Part shown: positions 17,223-26,636 of the stretch, one piece after another
Layout of the letters: every line of letters begins with the position of its first letter
How positions within the stretch are numbered: position 1 is the stretch's first letter
Assembly (NCBI RefSeq): GCF_018998565.1
Contig: NZ_JAHNZO010000025.1
Coordinates: forward strand, 1-64,000
DNA: 64,000 nt
Direction of reading: 5' to 3'
Origin: Paenibacillus oleatilyticus
GTDB taxonomy: Bacteria; Bacillota; Bacilli; Paenibacillales; NBRC-103111
Position numbers and translations under genes: made by a program
Notes under the pieces: model-generated
The model's database searches: none
What the model saw: only the letters and a program-made list of their open reading frames with translations
What the model was told of the DNA's origin: nothing

Positions 17223-17395
17223 AACTGAATAGCACCTTTAAAATCAGTCCCGTGAGGCTGGCAAGGTGAACGACGAATCGAACGGTCCAAGCGGATGCGC
17301 CGACGGCATAGATGCCGGTGAGGTGTGTCTGTTCCGGTGTAACCTGTTCTGTTTCTGTGCGCGCAAACCTTGCCGATACGGCAAGGTTTTTTTAT
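17223..17395 (+). ncRNA. PyrR-dependent transcription attenuator of the pyr operon
   Basis: The PyrR-binding anti-antiterminator is seen at about 17245-17267: CAGTCC pairs with GGCTG around CGTGA, followed by GGCAAGGT. The terminator is AACCTTGCCG (17366-17375) with CGGCAAGGTT and a run of seven T. GGCAAGGT (17260-17267) is complementary to ACCTTGCC of the terminator, giving the antiterminator. UMP-bound PyrR should stabilise the hairpin and cause termination. This and the dapH promoter account for the gap 17038-17438. Confidence 0.88.
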
Positions 17396-17438
17396 GGTCA
17401 AAATCGCGAAAGCTTTGGTGAAGGAGGTTGCCTGACCG

Positions 17439-18020
17439 ATGGAGTCTGCTGAGCATGTGTTAATGGATGAAACTGCGATACGGCGGGCTTTGACTCGTAT
17501 CGCCCATGAGATTTTGGAGAAAAACAAGGGCTTCGAAAACTGCATGTTAATCGGCATCCGGACACGGGGGATTTACCTTGCAAAGCGGGTGGCCGACCGA
17601 ATCCGCGAGATCGAGGGCATACCTGCTCCCATCGGCGAAGTGGATGTGACCAAATACCGGGACGACCGAAGCGGCTTGCTGGAAGCGACCGTATCGGGAG
17701 CCCGGGAAGATGCGCCGGGAAGCGAGCAGGCAAACGATCGTCTGGAGGTTCACAACAAAAAGCTCATTTTGTTCGATGACGTGCTGTTCACGGGACGCAC
17801 GGTAAGGGCAGCCATGGATGCCCTGATGGATCTCGGCCGGCCGCAAATGATTCAATTGGCGGTGCTGGTAGACCGGGGGCACAGGGAACTGCCGATTCGT
17901 CCGGACTTCGTAGGAAAGAACATTCCGACGTCCCGGCTCGAAAGCATCGAAGTACAGGTGAATGAAGTGGATGGGGTGGATCAAGTCGTCATCACAGGAC
18001 AGAGGAGGCCAAACGAATGA
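17439..18020 (+). CDS. pyrR: PyrR, pyrimidine operon attenuation protein / uracil phosphoribosyltransferase
   Basis: RNA-binding regulator that senses UMP and PRPP, with minor uracil phosphoribosyltransferase activity. The PRPP loop LILFDDVLFTGRTVRAA is at about residues 107-123. IGIRTRGIYLAKR and VDVTKYRDD are family motifs. AAGGAGG lies upstream of ATG 17439. It is 193 residues and overlaps pyrB by four bases. Unlike in B. subtilis there is no uracil permease gene pyrP and no second attenuator between pyrR and pyrB. Confidence 0.96.
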   Translation: MESAEHVLMDETAIRRALTRIAHEILEKNKGFENCMLIGIRTRGIYLAKRVADRIREIEGIPAPIGEVDVTKYRDDRSGLLEATVSGAREDAPGSEQANDRLEVHNKKLILFDDVLFTGRTVRAAMDALMDLGRPQMIQLAVLVDRGHRELPIRPDFVGKNIPTSRLESIEVQVNEVDGVDQVVITGQRRPNE

Positions 18021-18925
18021 CACAGCTTCAAGTACAGTCGGAAAAACATTTGCTAGGCACCAAAGGACTTAGCGCCGGAGAGCTGAACGCGATCCTCGAT
18101 CGTGCGGCCCACTGGGAACAGCATCCGGTAAAAGTGACGAACCAGCTGCAAGGGCGCTTTGTCGCCAACATGTTTTTTGAAAACAGCACAAGAACGAGAT
18201 TCTCCTTCGAGGTTGCGGAAAAAAGGCTTGGAGCGGAAGTACTCAACTTCGCGGCAGCCGTCTCCAGCGTACAGAAGGGCGAATCGATCTACGATACGGT
18301 GCGAACGCTCGAATCGATGGGCATCGACGCCGGCGTCATCCGCATGAAGCCCAACGGGCTGCTGGCCGAGCTGGCGCAAAAAATCAAAGTTCCGCTGATC
18401 AACGCGGGTGACGGCAACAACGAGCATCCGACGCAGGCGCTGCTCGATCTGTATACGATGCGCAAGCAGTTCGGCGAAATCCGCGGCCTTCATGTGGCGA
18501 TCGTCGGAGATATCCAGCACAGCCGCGTGGCGCGTTCAAACTTGTGGGCGCTGCAAACGCTGGGAGCCAAAGTAAGCTTCTGCGCGCCGCCGGTCATGCA
18601 GGCCGCCGAGCTTGCGGAGCATGCGCCTTACGTCTCGATCGACGAGGCGCTGAAAGCCGACGTGGTCATGATGCTGCGCGTGCAGCTCGAACGGCACGAA
18701 GGCTCGCTGTTCGGCTCGGCCGAGGAATATCGCGCCGCGTACGGGTTGACGGCAGAACGCGCCGCCCGCATGGCGCCGCACGCGGTCATCATGCATCCGG
18801 CTCCGTTCAACCGGAATGTGGAAATCGACGATGAGCTGGTGGAATGCGAGAAATCGAAAATTTTTACGCAAATGAGCCATGGCGTACCGATCCGGATGGC
18901 GGTCATCGAGCGGGCGCTGAGCTAA
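18017..18925 (+). CDS. pyrB: Aspartate carbamoyltransferase catalytic subunit
   Basis: Joins carbamoyl phosphate and aspartate, second step of UMP synthesis. Substrate motifs FENSTRTRFSFE (about residues 53-64) and HPTQALLDLYT (about 137) are intact, with HPAPFNRNVEI near the C terminus. Length 302 residues. No pyrI regulatory subunit, as expected for Firmicutes. Translationally coupled to pyrR through ATGA. Confidence 0.97.
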   Translation: MTQLQVQSEKHLLGTKGLSAGELNAILDRAAHWEQHPVKVTNQLQGRFVANMFFENSTRTRFSFEVAEKRLGAEVLNFAAAVSSVQKGESIYDTVRTLESMGIDAGVIRMKPNGLLAELAQKIKVPLINAGDGNNEHPTQALLDLYTMRKQFGEIRGLHVAIVGDIQHSRVARSNLWALQTLGAKVSFCAPPVMQAAELAEHAPYVSIDEALKADVVMMLRVQLERHEGSLFGSAEEYRAAYGLTAERAARMAPHAVIMHPAPFNRNVEIDDELVECEKSKIFTQMSHGVPIRMAVIERALS

Positions 18926-18971
18926 ACCGAATCCTTAACCTACTACGAAGACGAAACGAGCGGAGGTTCCC

Positions 18972-20255
18972 ATGGGAATTTGGATACTGAATGCCAGCCT
19001 GACGGCTGGGGGCAATGAATTAAAGAAAAAGCACGTGTTCGCGAATGGCGAACGCATCGAGCAAATCGTCGACGCAGGGGAAGCATTGCCGGATACGGCC
19101 GGGCATACGGTTATCGATGCCCAGGGCAAGCTGCTGGCGCCCGGACTTATCGACATGCACGTGCATCTGCGCGAACCGGGCTTCGAATATAAGGAAGATA
19201 TCGCATCGGGTACCCGCTCGGCGGCGCGTGGCGGTTTCACAACGATTGCCTGCATGCCGAACACGCGGCCAGTCATCGACACAGTGGAAACGGTGCAGTA
19301 CGTGCTGAACAAGGCTAAGACCGAAGGCATTGTACGCGTCCTGCCTTACGGCTGCATCACGAAAAACGAGCTTGGCCGCGAGCTCACGGACTTCGATGCC
19401 TTGAAGGAAGCCGGGGTCATCGGCTACACGGATGACGGCGTCGGCGTGCAAAGCGCACAAATGATGAAGGATGCGATGGCTAAAGCGGCCTCGATCGGCA
19501 TGCCGGTTATCGCGCACTGCGAGGACAATACGCTGGTCGAAGGCGCTGCTGTAAGCGAAGGCGCATTTGCCCGCAAGCACGGACTCAAAGGGATTCCGAA
19601 CGAATCCGAAGCGATTCATGTCGGCCGCGACATTTTGCTAGCTGAAGCGACAGGAGTGCACTACCATGTATGCCACGTCAGCACGGAGCAGTCGGTCCGC
19701 CTGATCCGGCAAGCGAAGCAGATCGGCATTAAAGTAACCGCCGAAGTGTGCCCGCACCACCTGCTGCTGTCCGACGAAGACATCCCGGGGATGGATGCGA
19801 ACTGGAAAATGAACCCGCCACTGCGCACTCCACGCGATGTGCAGGCCTGCATCGAGGGCCTTGTCGACGGCACGATCGACATCGTAGTCACCGACCACGC
19901 TCCGCACAGCGAGGAAGAGAAAGCGCGCGGCATGCAGCTTGCCCCGTTTGGCATCGTCGGCTTTGAGACGGCCTTCCCGCTCTTATACACGAAGTTCGTC
20001 GCTACGGGCCAATGGACGCTGGAGTTTCTGCTCGATAAAATGACCAAGCTGCCGGCGCAAGTATTCGGACTCCCATGGGGAACGATCGAGGTTGGCAAAG
20101 CCGCCGATCTGACGCTGATCGACCTCGAAACGGAGAAGGAGGTCAACCCGGCGGAATTCCTCTCCAAGGGACGCAACACGCCGTTCACCGGTTGGAGCCT
20201 GAAAGGCTGGCCGACCTTAACCATCGTCGGCGGAAATGTCGTCTGGTCCGAATAG
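18972..20255 (+). CDS. pyrC: Dihydroorotase
   Basis: Zinc amidohydrolase that cyclises carbamoyl aspartate to dihydroorotate. Metal ligands are in DMHVHLREPG (His about residues 63 and 65), and VTDHAPHSEEEK supplies the catalytic Asp. CMPNTRPVID is typical of the class I enzyme. 427 residues. CGGAGG precedes ATG 18972. A 322-base non-coding interval separates it from carA. Confidence 0.97.
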   Translation: MGIWILNASLTAGGNELKKKHVFANGERIEQIVDAGEALPDTAGHTVIDAQGKLLAPGLIDMHVHLREPGFEYKEDIASGTRSAARGGFTTIACMPNTRPVIDTVETVQYVLNKAKTEGIVRVLPYGCITKNELGRELTDFDALKEAGVIGYTDDGVGVQSAQMMKDAMAKAASIGMPVIAHCEDNTLVEGAAVSEGAFARKHGLKGIPNESEAIHVGRDILLAEATGVHYHVCHVSTEQSVRLIRQAKQIGIKVTAEVCPHHLLLSDEDIPGMDANWKMNPPLRTPRDVQACIEGLVDGTIDIVVTDHAPHSEEEKARGMQLAPFGIVGFETAFPLLYTKFVATGQWTLEFLLDKMTKLPAQVFGLPWGTIEVGKAADLTLIDLETEKEVNPAEFLSKGRNTPFTGWSLKGWPTLTIVGGNVVWSE

Positions 20256-20280
20256 GAAAAGGCGAGTAGACCTCCGCTGC

Positions 20281-20550
20281 GTGGGGAACCTACAGTTAGG
20301 GAAATAAAGGAACCGAGTTCCTTATTTATAGAATTACGGCATTTTTAATGAAAGAACGGCTAGAGTGCGTCGCGCACGCTGCCCGTAGTACCGTAAAGCG
20401 TGTCCGGCCGGCCGCGGGGGCGTCAGCCTCCACGCCGTCCGATCCCCCGTCGCAGCTCCTTCAAAGCTACGTACCCCCTTATGCGACAGCTTGAGGGGTC
20501 CAGGGGCAGCGCCCTTCGGGTCCCCCTTTGAAAAGGGGGATTAGGGGGAT
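20281..20550. repeat. Palindrome-rich non-coding interval inside the pyr operon
   Basis: The 322 bases between pyrC and carA hold no gene. Visible elements are an imperfect inverted repeat around 20299-20326 (AAATAAAGGAAC with GTTCCTTATTT), a GC-rich palindrome CCGGCCGGCCG near 20402, and, at 20522-20529 with 20532-20539, CCCCCTTT with AAAGGGGG followed by GGGGGAT. The last resembles a family of short G/C-run palindromic repeats scattered between genes in many bacteria. Neighbouring pyr genes are spaced by fewer than 120 bases, so this looks inserted. Confidence 0.5.
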
Positions 20551-20577
20551 GAATACCACATAAGGAGATGACAGCAG

Positions 20578-21753
20578 ATGCAGGCAAGATTGTTGTTGGA
20601 AGACGGTACGCTGTTTACCGGCAAAGCATTCGGAAGCACCGGCGACTCGGTTGGCGAAGTTGTGTTCAATACAGGCATTACAGGATACCAAGAGGTATTG
20701 TCCGATCCGTCCTATTGCGGACAAATCGTGACTATGACGTACCCGCTGATCGGAAATTACGGCATCACGCGCGACGATTTCGAATCGATTCGTCCGTTTA
20801 TTCACGGATTCGTCGTTCGCGAGCACGAAATGGTGCCCAGCAACTGGAGAGCCGAGTACTCGCTGGACAGCCTGCTTAAAGAATACGGCATTATCGGCAT
20901 CAGCGGCATCGATACCCGGATGCTGACCCGTCGCATCCGTCACCATGGCGTCATGAAAGGCATCCTGACCACCTCCGAGAAGCGTGTGGAAGAGCTGCTG
21001 GAGCAGCTTAAAGCATCGCCACTCATGACCGATCAAGTATCCCGCGTATCCACGAAGAGCGTGTTTAGCGCACCGGGAACGAAAGAACGCGTCGTGCTCG
21101 TCGATTTCGGCTCCAAGAGCGGCATTTTGCGCGACTTGACCAAGCGCGGCTGCGACGTCGTCGTCGTGCCGCAGGATACGACCGCGGATCAAATCCGCCG
21201 TCTGGCGCCGGATGGCATCCTGTTGTCCAACGGCCCCGGGGACCCGAAAGATGTGCCGCATGCGGCGAAAATGATCGCCGAGCTGCTCGGCGAATTCCCG
21301 ATCTTCGGCATCTGCCTCGGCCATCAATTGTTCGCTCTGGCGAGCGGCGCCGATACGGAAAAGCTGAAGTTCGGCCATCGCGGCGGCAACCACCCGGTAA
21401 AAGATTTGGCTACGGGCCGCTGCTACATCACATCGCAAAACCATGGCTACACCGTAAATGAAGAGTCGATCGCCGGCACGGATTTGGAAGTGACTCATAT
21501 CAACAACAACGACAAGACGATCGAAGGGCTGCGTCACAAAAAGTATCCGGCCTTCTCCGTTCAGTATCACCCGGAGGCAGCGCCGGGACCGTTCGATTCG
21601 AGCTACTTGTTCGATGACTTCCTGCAGCTGATCCGCGATCATAAGCAAAACAACCCGCAGCTTCCGCGTCAGGCGCAGATCGCAGCGGCATACAAAGCGG
21701 GCAGCACGGCCGTATCCGTATCGAAAGGGGAATTCCACTATGCCGAAAAATAA
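20578..21753 (+). CDS. carA: Carbamoyl-phosphate synthase small (glutaminase) subunit
   Basis: Releases ammonia from glutamine for CarB. N-terminal CPSase domain (GEVVFNTGITGYQEVLSDPS) and C-terminal class I glutamine amidotransferase with nucleophile Cys about residue 246 (FGICLGHQL) and the His-Glu pair in QYHPEAAPGP. 391 residues. AAGGAG precedes ATG 20578. Overlaps carB by 14 bases. Probably the pyrimidine-regulated copy (B. subtilis PyrAA). Confidence 0.97.
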   Translation: MQARLLLEDGTLFTGKAFGSTGDSVGEVVFNTGITGYQEVLSDPSYCGQIVTMTYPLIGNYGITRDDFESIRPFIHGFVVREHEMVPSNWRAEYSLDSLLKEYGIIGISGIDTRMLTRRIRHHGVMKGILTTSEKRVEELLEQLKASPLMTDQVSRVSTKSVFSAPGTKERVVLVDFGSKSGILRDLTKRGCDVVVVPQDTTADQIRRLAPDGILLSNGPGDPKDVPHAAKMIAELLGEFPIFGICLGHQLFALASGADTEKLKFGHRGGNHPVKDLATGRCYITSQNHGYTVNEESIAGTDLEVTHINNNDKTIEGLRHKKYPAFSVQYHPEAAPGPFDSSYLFDDFLQLIRDHKQNNPQLPRQAQIAAAYKAGSTAVSVSKGEFHYAEK

Positions 21754-24700
21754 TAACCTCAAAAAAATTCTCGTGATCGGCTCCGGTCCGATCGTCATCG
21801 GACAAGCGGCGGAATTCGACTATGCCGGTACGCAAGCTTGCCAGGCTCTGAAAGAAGAAGGCTTCGAGGTCGTTCTGATCAACAGCAATCCGGCAACGAT
21901 CATGACCGACACGAACATGGCCGACAAAGTATACATCGAGCCGATTACGCTCGACTTCGTGACTCAAATCATCCGCCAAGAGCGTCCGGATGGCTTGCTG
22001 CCGACCCTCGGCGGACAGACCGGCCTCAACATGGCGGTTGAGCTTGCGCGTGCCGGCGTGCTGGAGCGTGAAAACGTGAAGCTGCTCGGTACCCAGCTGA
22101 CGGCAATCGAGAAAGCGGAAGACCGCGATTTGTTCCGCGATCTGATGCGCGAGCTGGAACAGCCGGTGCCGGAAAGCACAATCGTTACGACGGTGCAGGA
22201 AGCGCTCGATTTTGCGAATGAAATCGGCTATCCGATTATCGTACGTCCGGCGTACACGCTGGGCGGCACGGGCGGCGGTATCTGCGCCACCGAGGAAGAG
22301 CTGCTGGAAACCGTTTCCTCCGGTATCCGTTACAGCCCGATCGGCCAATGTCTGATCGAGAAAAGCATCGCCGGCATGAAGGAAGTTGAGTACGAGGTAA
22401 TGCGCGACGCGAACGACAACTGTATCGTCGTGTGCAACATGGAAAACTTCGATCCGGTCGGCGTTCATACGGGCGACAGTATCGTTGTGGCGCCGAGCCA
22501 GACGCTGTCGGACCGCGAATACCAAATGCTGCGTTCCGCATCGCTCAAAATTATCCGCGCCTTGAACATCGAAGGCGGATGCAACGTACAGTTTGCGCTG
22601 GACCCGCACAGCTATCAATATTACGTCATCGAAGTGAATCCGCGGGTTAGCCGCTCGTCGGCGCTCGCTTCCAAGGCAACCGGCTACCCGATTGCCAAGA
22701 TGGCAGCTAAAATCGCGATCGGCTATACGCTCGACGAAATCGTCAATCCGGTAACGGGTCAGACGTACGCTTGCTTCGAGCCGACGCTGGACTATATCGT
22801 ATCCAAAATCCCGCGCTGGCCGTTCGATAAATTTACGGCGGCAAACCGCAAGCTCGGCACGCAAATGAAAGCGACCGGCGAAGTCATGGCCATCGGTCGT
22901 ACGTTCGAAGAATCGATTCACAAAGCGGTACGCTCCCTTGAAATCGGCGTGCACCGCCTGTATTTGAAAGACGCGGAGGCATTGGATCAAGAGACGCTTG
23001 AGCAGCGGCTTGTGAAGCCGGACGACGAGCGCATCTTCCTGATCGCCGAAGCGCTCCGCCGCGGATACAGCGTGCAGCAACTGCAGGATTTGACCAAGGT
23101 GGACTGGTGGTTCCTGCACAAGCTGGAAGGCTTGATCGCGTTTGAAGCCGAACTGCTTGCGCCGGAGTTGAGCGAAGAGCTGCTCCGCGAAGCGAAGCGC
23201 AAAGGCTTTACCGACCGCGCTATTGCCGAGCTGCGCCGTCAAGCCGACAAAGGGCTGAGCTTGACGCAGGAAGCGGACGTTCGCACATACCGGATCGGTC
23301 TGGGGCTGAAGCCGGTCTACAAAATGGTCGACACCTGCGCCGCGGAATTCGAAGCGACGACGCCTTACTACTACTCGACTTACGAGACGGAAGACGAAGT
23401 GAAGGAAACGGCCAAGCAAAAAGTTGTCGTGCTCGGCTCCGGTCCGATCCGAATCGGTCAAGGGATCGAGTTCGACTACTCGACCGTACATGCGGTATGG
23501 GCCATCCAAAAGGCCGGCTATGAAGCGGTCATTATCAACAACAACCCGGAGACGGTATCTACGGATTTCAATACATCGGACAGGCTGTACTTCGAGCCGC
23601 TGTTCTTCGAGGACGTCATGAACGTCATCGAGCGTGAGCAGCCGATCGGCGTTATCGTCCAATTCGGCGGACAAACGGCGATCAACCTCGCGGCACCGCT
23701 TGCGAAAGCGGGCGTGCGCATCCTCGGCACAGATTTGGAGAACATCGACGCGGCTGAGGACCGCAAAAAGTTCGAAGCGCTGCTCCGTCAGCTTGACATC
23801 GCACAACCGCCGGGTGGTACGGTAACCTCGGTGGACGAGGCTGTCGGCATGGCCTCCCGTTTCGGGTATCCGGTGCTTGTCCGCCCGTCGTATGTCCTTG
23901 GCGGCCGGGCGATGGAAATCGTCTACTCCGACGAAGAATTGCTGAGCTACATGGAGTACGCAGTCAAAATCAACCCGGAACATCCGGTACTCATCGACCG
24001 TTACATGCTTGGTAAAGAAGTCGAAGTCGACGCGATCTGCGACAAAGAAACGGTCCTGATCCCGGGCATCATGGAGCACGTGGAGCGGGCCGGCGTTCAC
24101 TCGGGCGACTCCATCGCGGTATACCCGCCGCAGACGGTATCCGCCGAGCTGAAGCAAAAAATTATCGACATTACGACCAAAATCGCCAGAGGGCTGCAGG
24201 TCGTCGGTCTCGTCAATATCCAGTTCGTCATCTATCAAAACGAAGTGTATGTGATCGAAGTGAATCCGCGCTCCTCGCGTACGGTTCCTTTCCTCAGCAA
24301 AGTGACGAAAATTCCGATGGCCAACGTCGCAACCCGCGTCATTATGGGCGAAAAGCTGGCCGATATGGGCTATGAAACCGGCTTGTGGCCGGAGGACGAG
24401 TTCGTATCCGTCAAAGTGCCGGTCTTCTCCTTCGCGAAGCTGCGCCGTGTCGATACGACACTCGGGCCGGAAATGAAATCGACGGGCGAGGTCATGGGCC
24501 GCGACAAAACGTTTGCCAAGGCGCTCTATAAAGGTCTGATCGGCTCCGGCATGAAGATTCCGCCGACTGGCGCGATCATCGCTACGATTGCCGATAAAGA
24601 CAAAGCCGAAGCGATTGATATTTTCCGCGGCTTCGAAAGATTGGGCTACCGCATCGTCGCTACGGGCGGAACGGCACAGGCTTTGGAGGACGCCGGTCTC

Positions 24701-24955
24701 CAGGTGAACCGCGTCAACAAGCTGAGCGAAGGCTCGCCGAACATTCTCGATCTGATCCGCAACGGCGAAGCGCATTTCGTCGTCAACACGCTGACGAAAG
24801 GCAAAACGCCGGAACGCGACGGCTTCCGGATTCGCCGCGAGGCGGTGGAGAACGGCGTCGTCTGCATGACATCGCTGGATACGGTTAGCGCGCTGCTGCA
24901 CGTGTTGGAATCCATCTACTTCCAATCTACGGCCATGCCTGCGAATCACGCATAA
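21740..24955 (+). CDS. carB: Carbamoyl-phosphate synthase large subunit
   Basis: Makes carbamoyl phosphate from bicarbonate, ammonia and two ATP. The 1071-residue protein has two homologous ATP-grasp halves, each opening with a GSGPI(V/R)IGQ motif (near residues 14 and 565), plus the oligomerisation domain between and the MGS-type allosteric domain at the C terminus (about 935-1060, GFERLGYRIVATGGTAQALE). VYVIEVNPRSSRTVPFLSKV is typical. Complete and uninterrupted. Confidence 0.98.
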   Translation: MPKNNNLKKILVIGSGPIVIGQAAEFDYAGTQACQALKEEGFEVVLINSNPATIMTDTNMADKVYIEPITLDFVTQIIRQERPDGLLPTLGGQTGLNMAVELARAGVLERENVKLLGTQLTAIEKAEDRDLFRDLMRELEQPVPESTIVTTVQEALDFANEIGYPIIVRPAYTLGGTGGGICATEEELLETVSSGIRYSPIGQCLIEKSIAGMKEVEYEVMRDANDNCIVVCNMENFDPVGVHTGDSIVVAPSQTLSDREYQMLRSASLKIIRALNIEGGCNVQFALDPHSYQYYVIEVNPRVSRSSALASKATGYPIAKMAAKIAIGYTLDEIVNPVTGQTYACFEPTLDYIVSKIPRWPFDKFTAANRKLGTQMKATGEVMAIGRTFEESIHKAVRSLEIGVHRLYLKDAEALDQETLEQRLVKPDDERIFLIAEALRRGYSVQQLQDLTKVDWWFLHKLEGLIAFEAELLAPELSEELLREAKRKGFTDRAIAELRRQADKGLSLTQEADVRTYRIGLGLKPVYKMVDTCAAEFEATTPYYYSTYETEDEVKETAKQKVVVLGSGPIRIGQGIEFDYSTVHAVWAIQKAGYEAVIINNNPETVSTDFNTSDRLYFEPLFFEDVMNVIEREQPIGVIVQFGGQTAINLAAPLAKAGVRILGTDLENIDAAEDRKKFEALLRQLDIAQPPGGTVTSVDEAVGMASRFGYPVLVRPSYVLGGRAMEIVYSDEELLSYMEYAVKINPEHPVLIDRYMLGKEVEVDAICDKETVLIPGIMEHVERAGVHSGDSIAVYPPQTVSAELKQKIIDITTKIARGLQVVGLVNIQFVIYQNEVYVIEVNPRSSRTVPFLSKVTKIPMANVATRVIMGEKLADMGYETGLWPEDEFVSVKVPVFSFAKLRRVDTTLGPEMKSTGEVMGRDKTFAKALYKGLIGSGMKIPPTGAIIATIADKDKAEAIDIFRGFERLGYRIVATGGTAQALEDAGLQVNRVNKLSEGSPNILDLIRNGEAHFVVNTLTKGKTPERDGFRIRREAVENGVVCMTSLDTVSALLHVLESIYFQSTAMPANHA

Positions 24956-24965
24956 CAACAATTGC

Positions 24966-25007
24966 ATTAGCACAGCGTTCCGCTCCTTGCGGAAATGCTG
25001 TGCTAAT
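24966..25007. repeat. Strong hairpin between carB and pyrF
   Basis: ATTAGCACAGC (24966-24976) pairs with GCTGTGCTAAT (24997-25007), with a further CCG/CGG pair inside. No T run follows, so an mRNA processing or stability element is more likely than a terminator. It occupies the place where pyrK and pyrD stand in B. subtilis. Confidence 0.6.
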
Positions 25008-25071
25008 CCCTTGATTAGGCCTTCTACGAGCCTCAGATTCACCCGATTTTAAAGAAAAGGGGCGGTAACTT

Positions 25072-25803
25072 GTGTCTACCAACTTAGCGGCGGCGAAGCG
25101 CATCATGGTTGCGCTCGATTATGCCGAGGCGAAGCAGGCGGAGTCGCTCGTCCGGTCGCTGGAAGGCATTCCGTGTTATTTGAAGGTGGGAATGCAGCTG
25201 TTTTACAGCGCCGGTCCGGCGTTTGTACAAATGCTCAAAGAAAAGGGCTATAACGTCTTTCTCGATCTCAAAATGCATGATATTCCGAATACGGTCAAAG
25301 GTGGAGCAGAGAGCATCACGAAGCTTGGCGTCGACATGTTCAACGTTCATGCGGCCGGCGGCAAGCAGATGATGGAGGCGGCGATGGAAGGCGTGGACAA
25401 GGCGCTTCAAGCCGCATCCGGTCCCAAGCCGATCGTCATCGGCGTAACGCAGCTTACCAGCACAAGCCAGGCGGTCATGAACGAAGAAATCGGCATCGCA
25501 GGGACGGTAGAGGATGCGGTGATCCGATATGCGCGATTGGCCCAAGCCGCCGGGTTGCAAGGTGTCGTCGCTTCTCCGCTGGAGGTCGTTCGAATCAAAG
25601 AGACGTGCGGCAGCGGCTTTGTGACCGTAACGCCGGGCATCCGTCCGGCAGGAGCGGACATTGGCGATCAATCCCGCGTCATGACGCCGGAGCAAGCGTT
25701 CGCCCAAGGGACGGACTATATCGTCATTGGTCGTCCGATCACAGCTGCTCCTGACCCGAGAGCGGCGCTGGAAGCGATTATCGCTTCTGTCGAAGGGCTG
25801 TAA
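25072..25803 (+). CDS. pyrF: Orotidine 5'-phosphate decarboxylase
   Basis: Decarboxylates OMP to UMP, the last step of the pathway. The catalytic cluster FLDLKMHDIPNT is at about residues 63-74 (Asp65, Lys67, Asp70), and VTPGIRP and YIVIGRPIT bind phosphate. 243 residues. The start is GTG 25072 after a G-rich site. Dihydroorotate dehydrogenase genes (pyrK, pyrD) do not lie between carB and pyrF, so that step must be encoded elsewhere. Confidence 0.96.
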   Translation: MSTNLAAAKRIMVALDYAEAKQAESLVRSLEGIPCYLKVGMQLFYSAGPAFVQMLKEKGYNVFLDLKMHDIPNTVKGGAESITKLGVDMFNVHAAGGKQMMEAAMEGVDKALQAASGPKPIVIGVTQLTSTSQAVMNEEIGIAGTVEDAVIRYARLAQAAGLQGVVASPLEVVRIKETCGSGFVTVTPGIRPAGADIGDQSRVMTPEQAFAQGTDYIVIGRPITAAPDPRAALEAIIASVEGL

Positions 25804-25840
25804 AAAGCGCATTTTTTTATACTTAAGGAGATGAAATCGA

Positions 25841-26500
25841 ATGACAACCCCATCGATTCGTATAAATCCGGAGCTGGCCGGGCAAATTGCCGCCGATCTG
25901 CTGGCGATCGGCGCCGTGGCGCTTCGTCCGCAGCAGCCGTTTACTTGGACATCCGGTCTGAAATCGCCGATCTACTGCGATAACCGGCTGACCATTTCGT
26001 TCCCTGAGATCCGCGAACGGATCGCCGAAGGCTTCGTTGCGCTCATCCGCGACAATTTCCCGGATGTCGAAGTCATTGCGGGAGCGGCAACCGGAGGAAT
26101 TCCTCATGCGGCTTGGGTAGCTCAAAAGCTCGGTCTGCCGATGGTTTACGTGCGTGACAAGGCCAAGGGCCACGGGAAGGAAAACTTGATCGAAGGCTTG
26201 ATCAAGCCCGGCCAGAAGACGGTGGTCATCGAGGACTTGATCTCGACGGGCGGCAGCTCGCTCAAGGTGGCCTTGGCCGTCAATGAAGCCGGGGCGCAGG
26301 CTCTTGGGGTGCTTGGCATCTTCTCGTATCAGTTCGGGAAAGCGAAAGAGGCCTTTGCGGGATCGGGCATTCCTTTCGAGACGCTGACGAATTACTCGAT
26401 ACTGCTCGATGTCGCTCTTCGGAACGGCAGCATCCAAGAGCAGGATTTGCAGGCGCTGAAAGCATGGCGTGAAAATCCGAGCGAATACGGCAAAGTCTAA
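25841..26500 (+). CDS. pyrE: Orotate phosphoribosyltransferase
   Basis: Joins orotate and PRPP to give OMP. The PRPP loop VVIEDLISTGGSS is at about residues 128-140, and the family motif YVRDKAKGHGKENLIEG is present. 219 residues. AAGGAG precedes the ATG. Last gene of the pyr operon, followed by a terminator. Confidence 0.96.
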   Translation: MTTPSIRINPELAGQIAADLLAIGAVALRPQQPFTWTSGLKSPIYCDNRLTISFPEIRERIAEGFVALIRDNFPDVEVIAGAATGGIPHAAWVAQKLGLPMVYVRDKAKGHGKENLIEGLIKPGQKTVVIEDLISTGGSSLKVALAVNEAGAQALGVLGIFSYQFGKAKEAFAGSGIPFETLTNYSILLDVALRNGSIQEQDLQALKAWRENPSEYGKV

Positions 26501-26512
26501 ACAAAATTTATG

Positions 26513-26567
26513 GCATTCGAATTCTTCCGCTACGGTAAAGGGAAGAGTTTGGATGCTTTTCTTTTTT
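26513..26567 (+). terminator. Rho-independent terminator of the pyr operon
   Basis: Long imperfect stem (GCATTCGAATTCTTCC with GGGAAGAGTTTGGATGC) ending at 26556, followed by a T-rich tract. Confidence 0.8.
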
Positions 26568-26574
26568 CACCGGG

Positions 26575-26603
26575 TGATACAAAATAAGGCTGACCCCTGT
26601 CTT
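26575..26603 (+). promoter_or_regulatory. Candidate ECF-type, possibly autoregulated, promoter
   Basis: TGATAC (26575-26580) and TGTCTT (26598-26603) with a 17-bp spacer resemble the ECF pattern TGtAAC-N17-CGWC. It lies 34 bases before the sigma factor start. ECF factors commonly transcribe their own genes. Confidence 0.4.
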
Positions 26604-26636
26604 ATGTATAGCTGCAGCTGAAAGGAGGACATCACA

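Noticed and set aside
21500..25042. Open frame of about 1180 codons on the minus strand across carB
   Set aside because: Antisense shadow of carB caused by GC-rich codon bias; low-complexity His/Arg/Asp-rich translation and no family motif.
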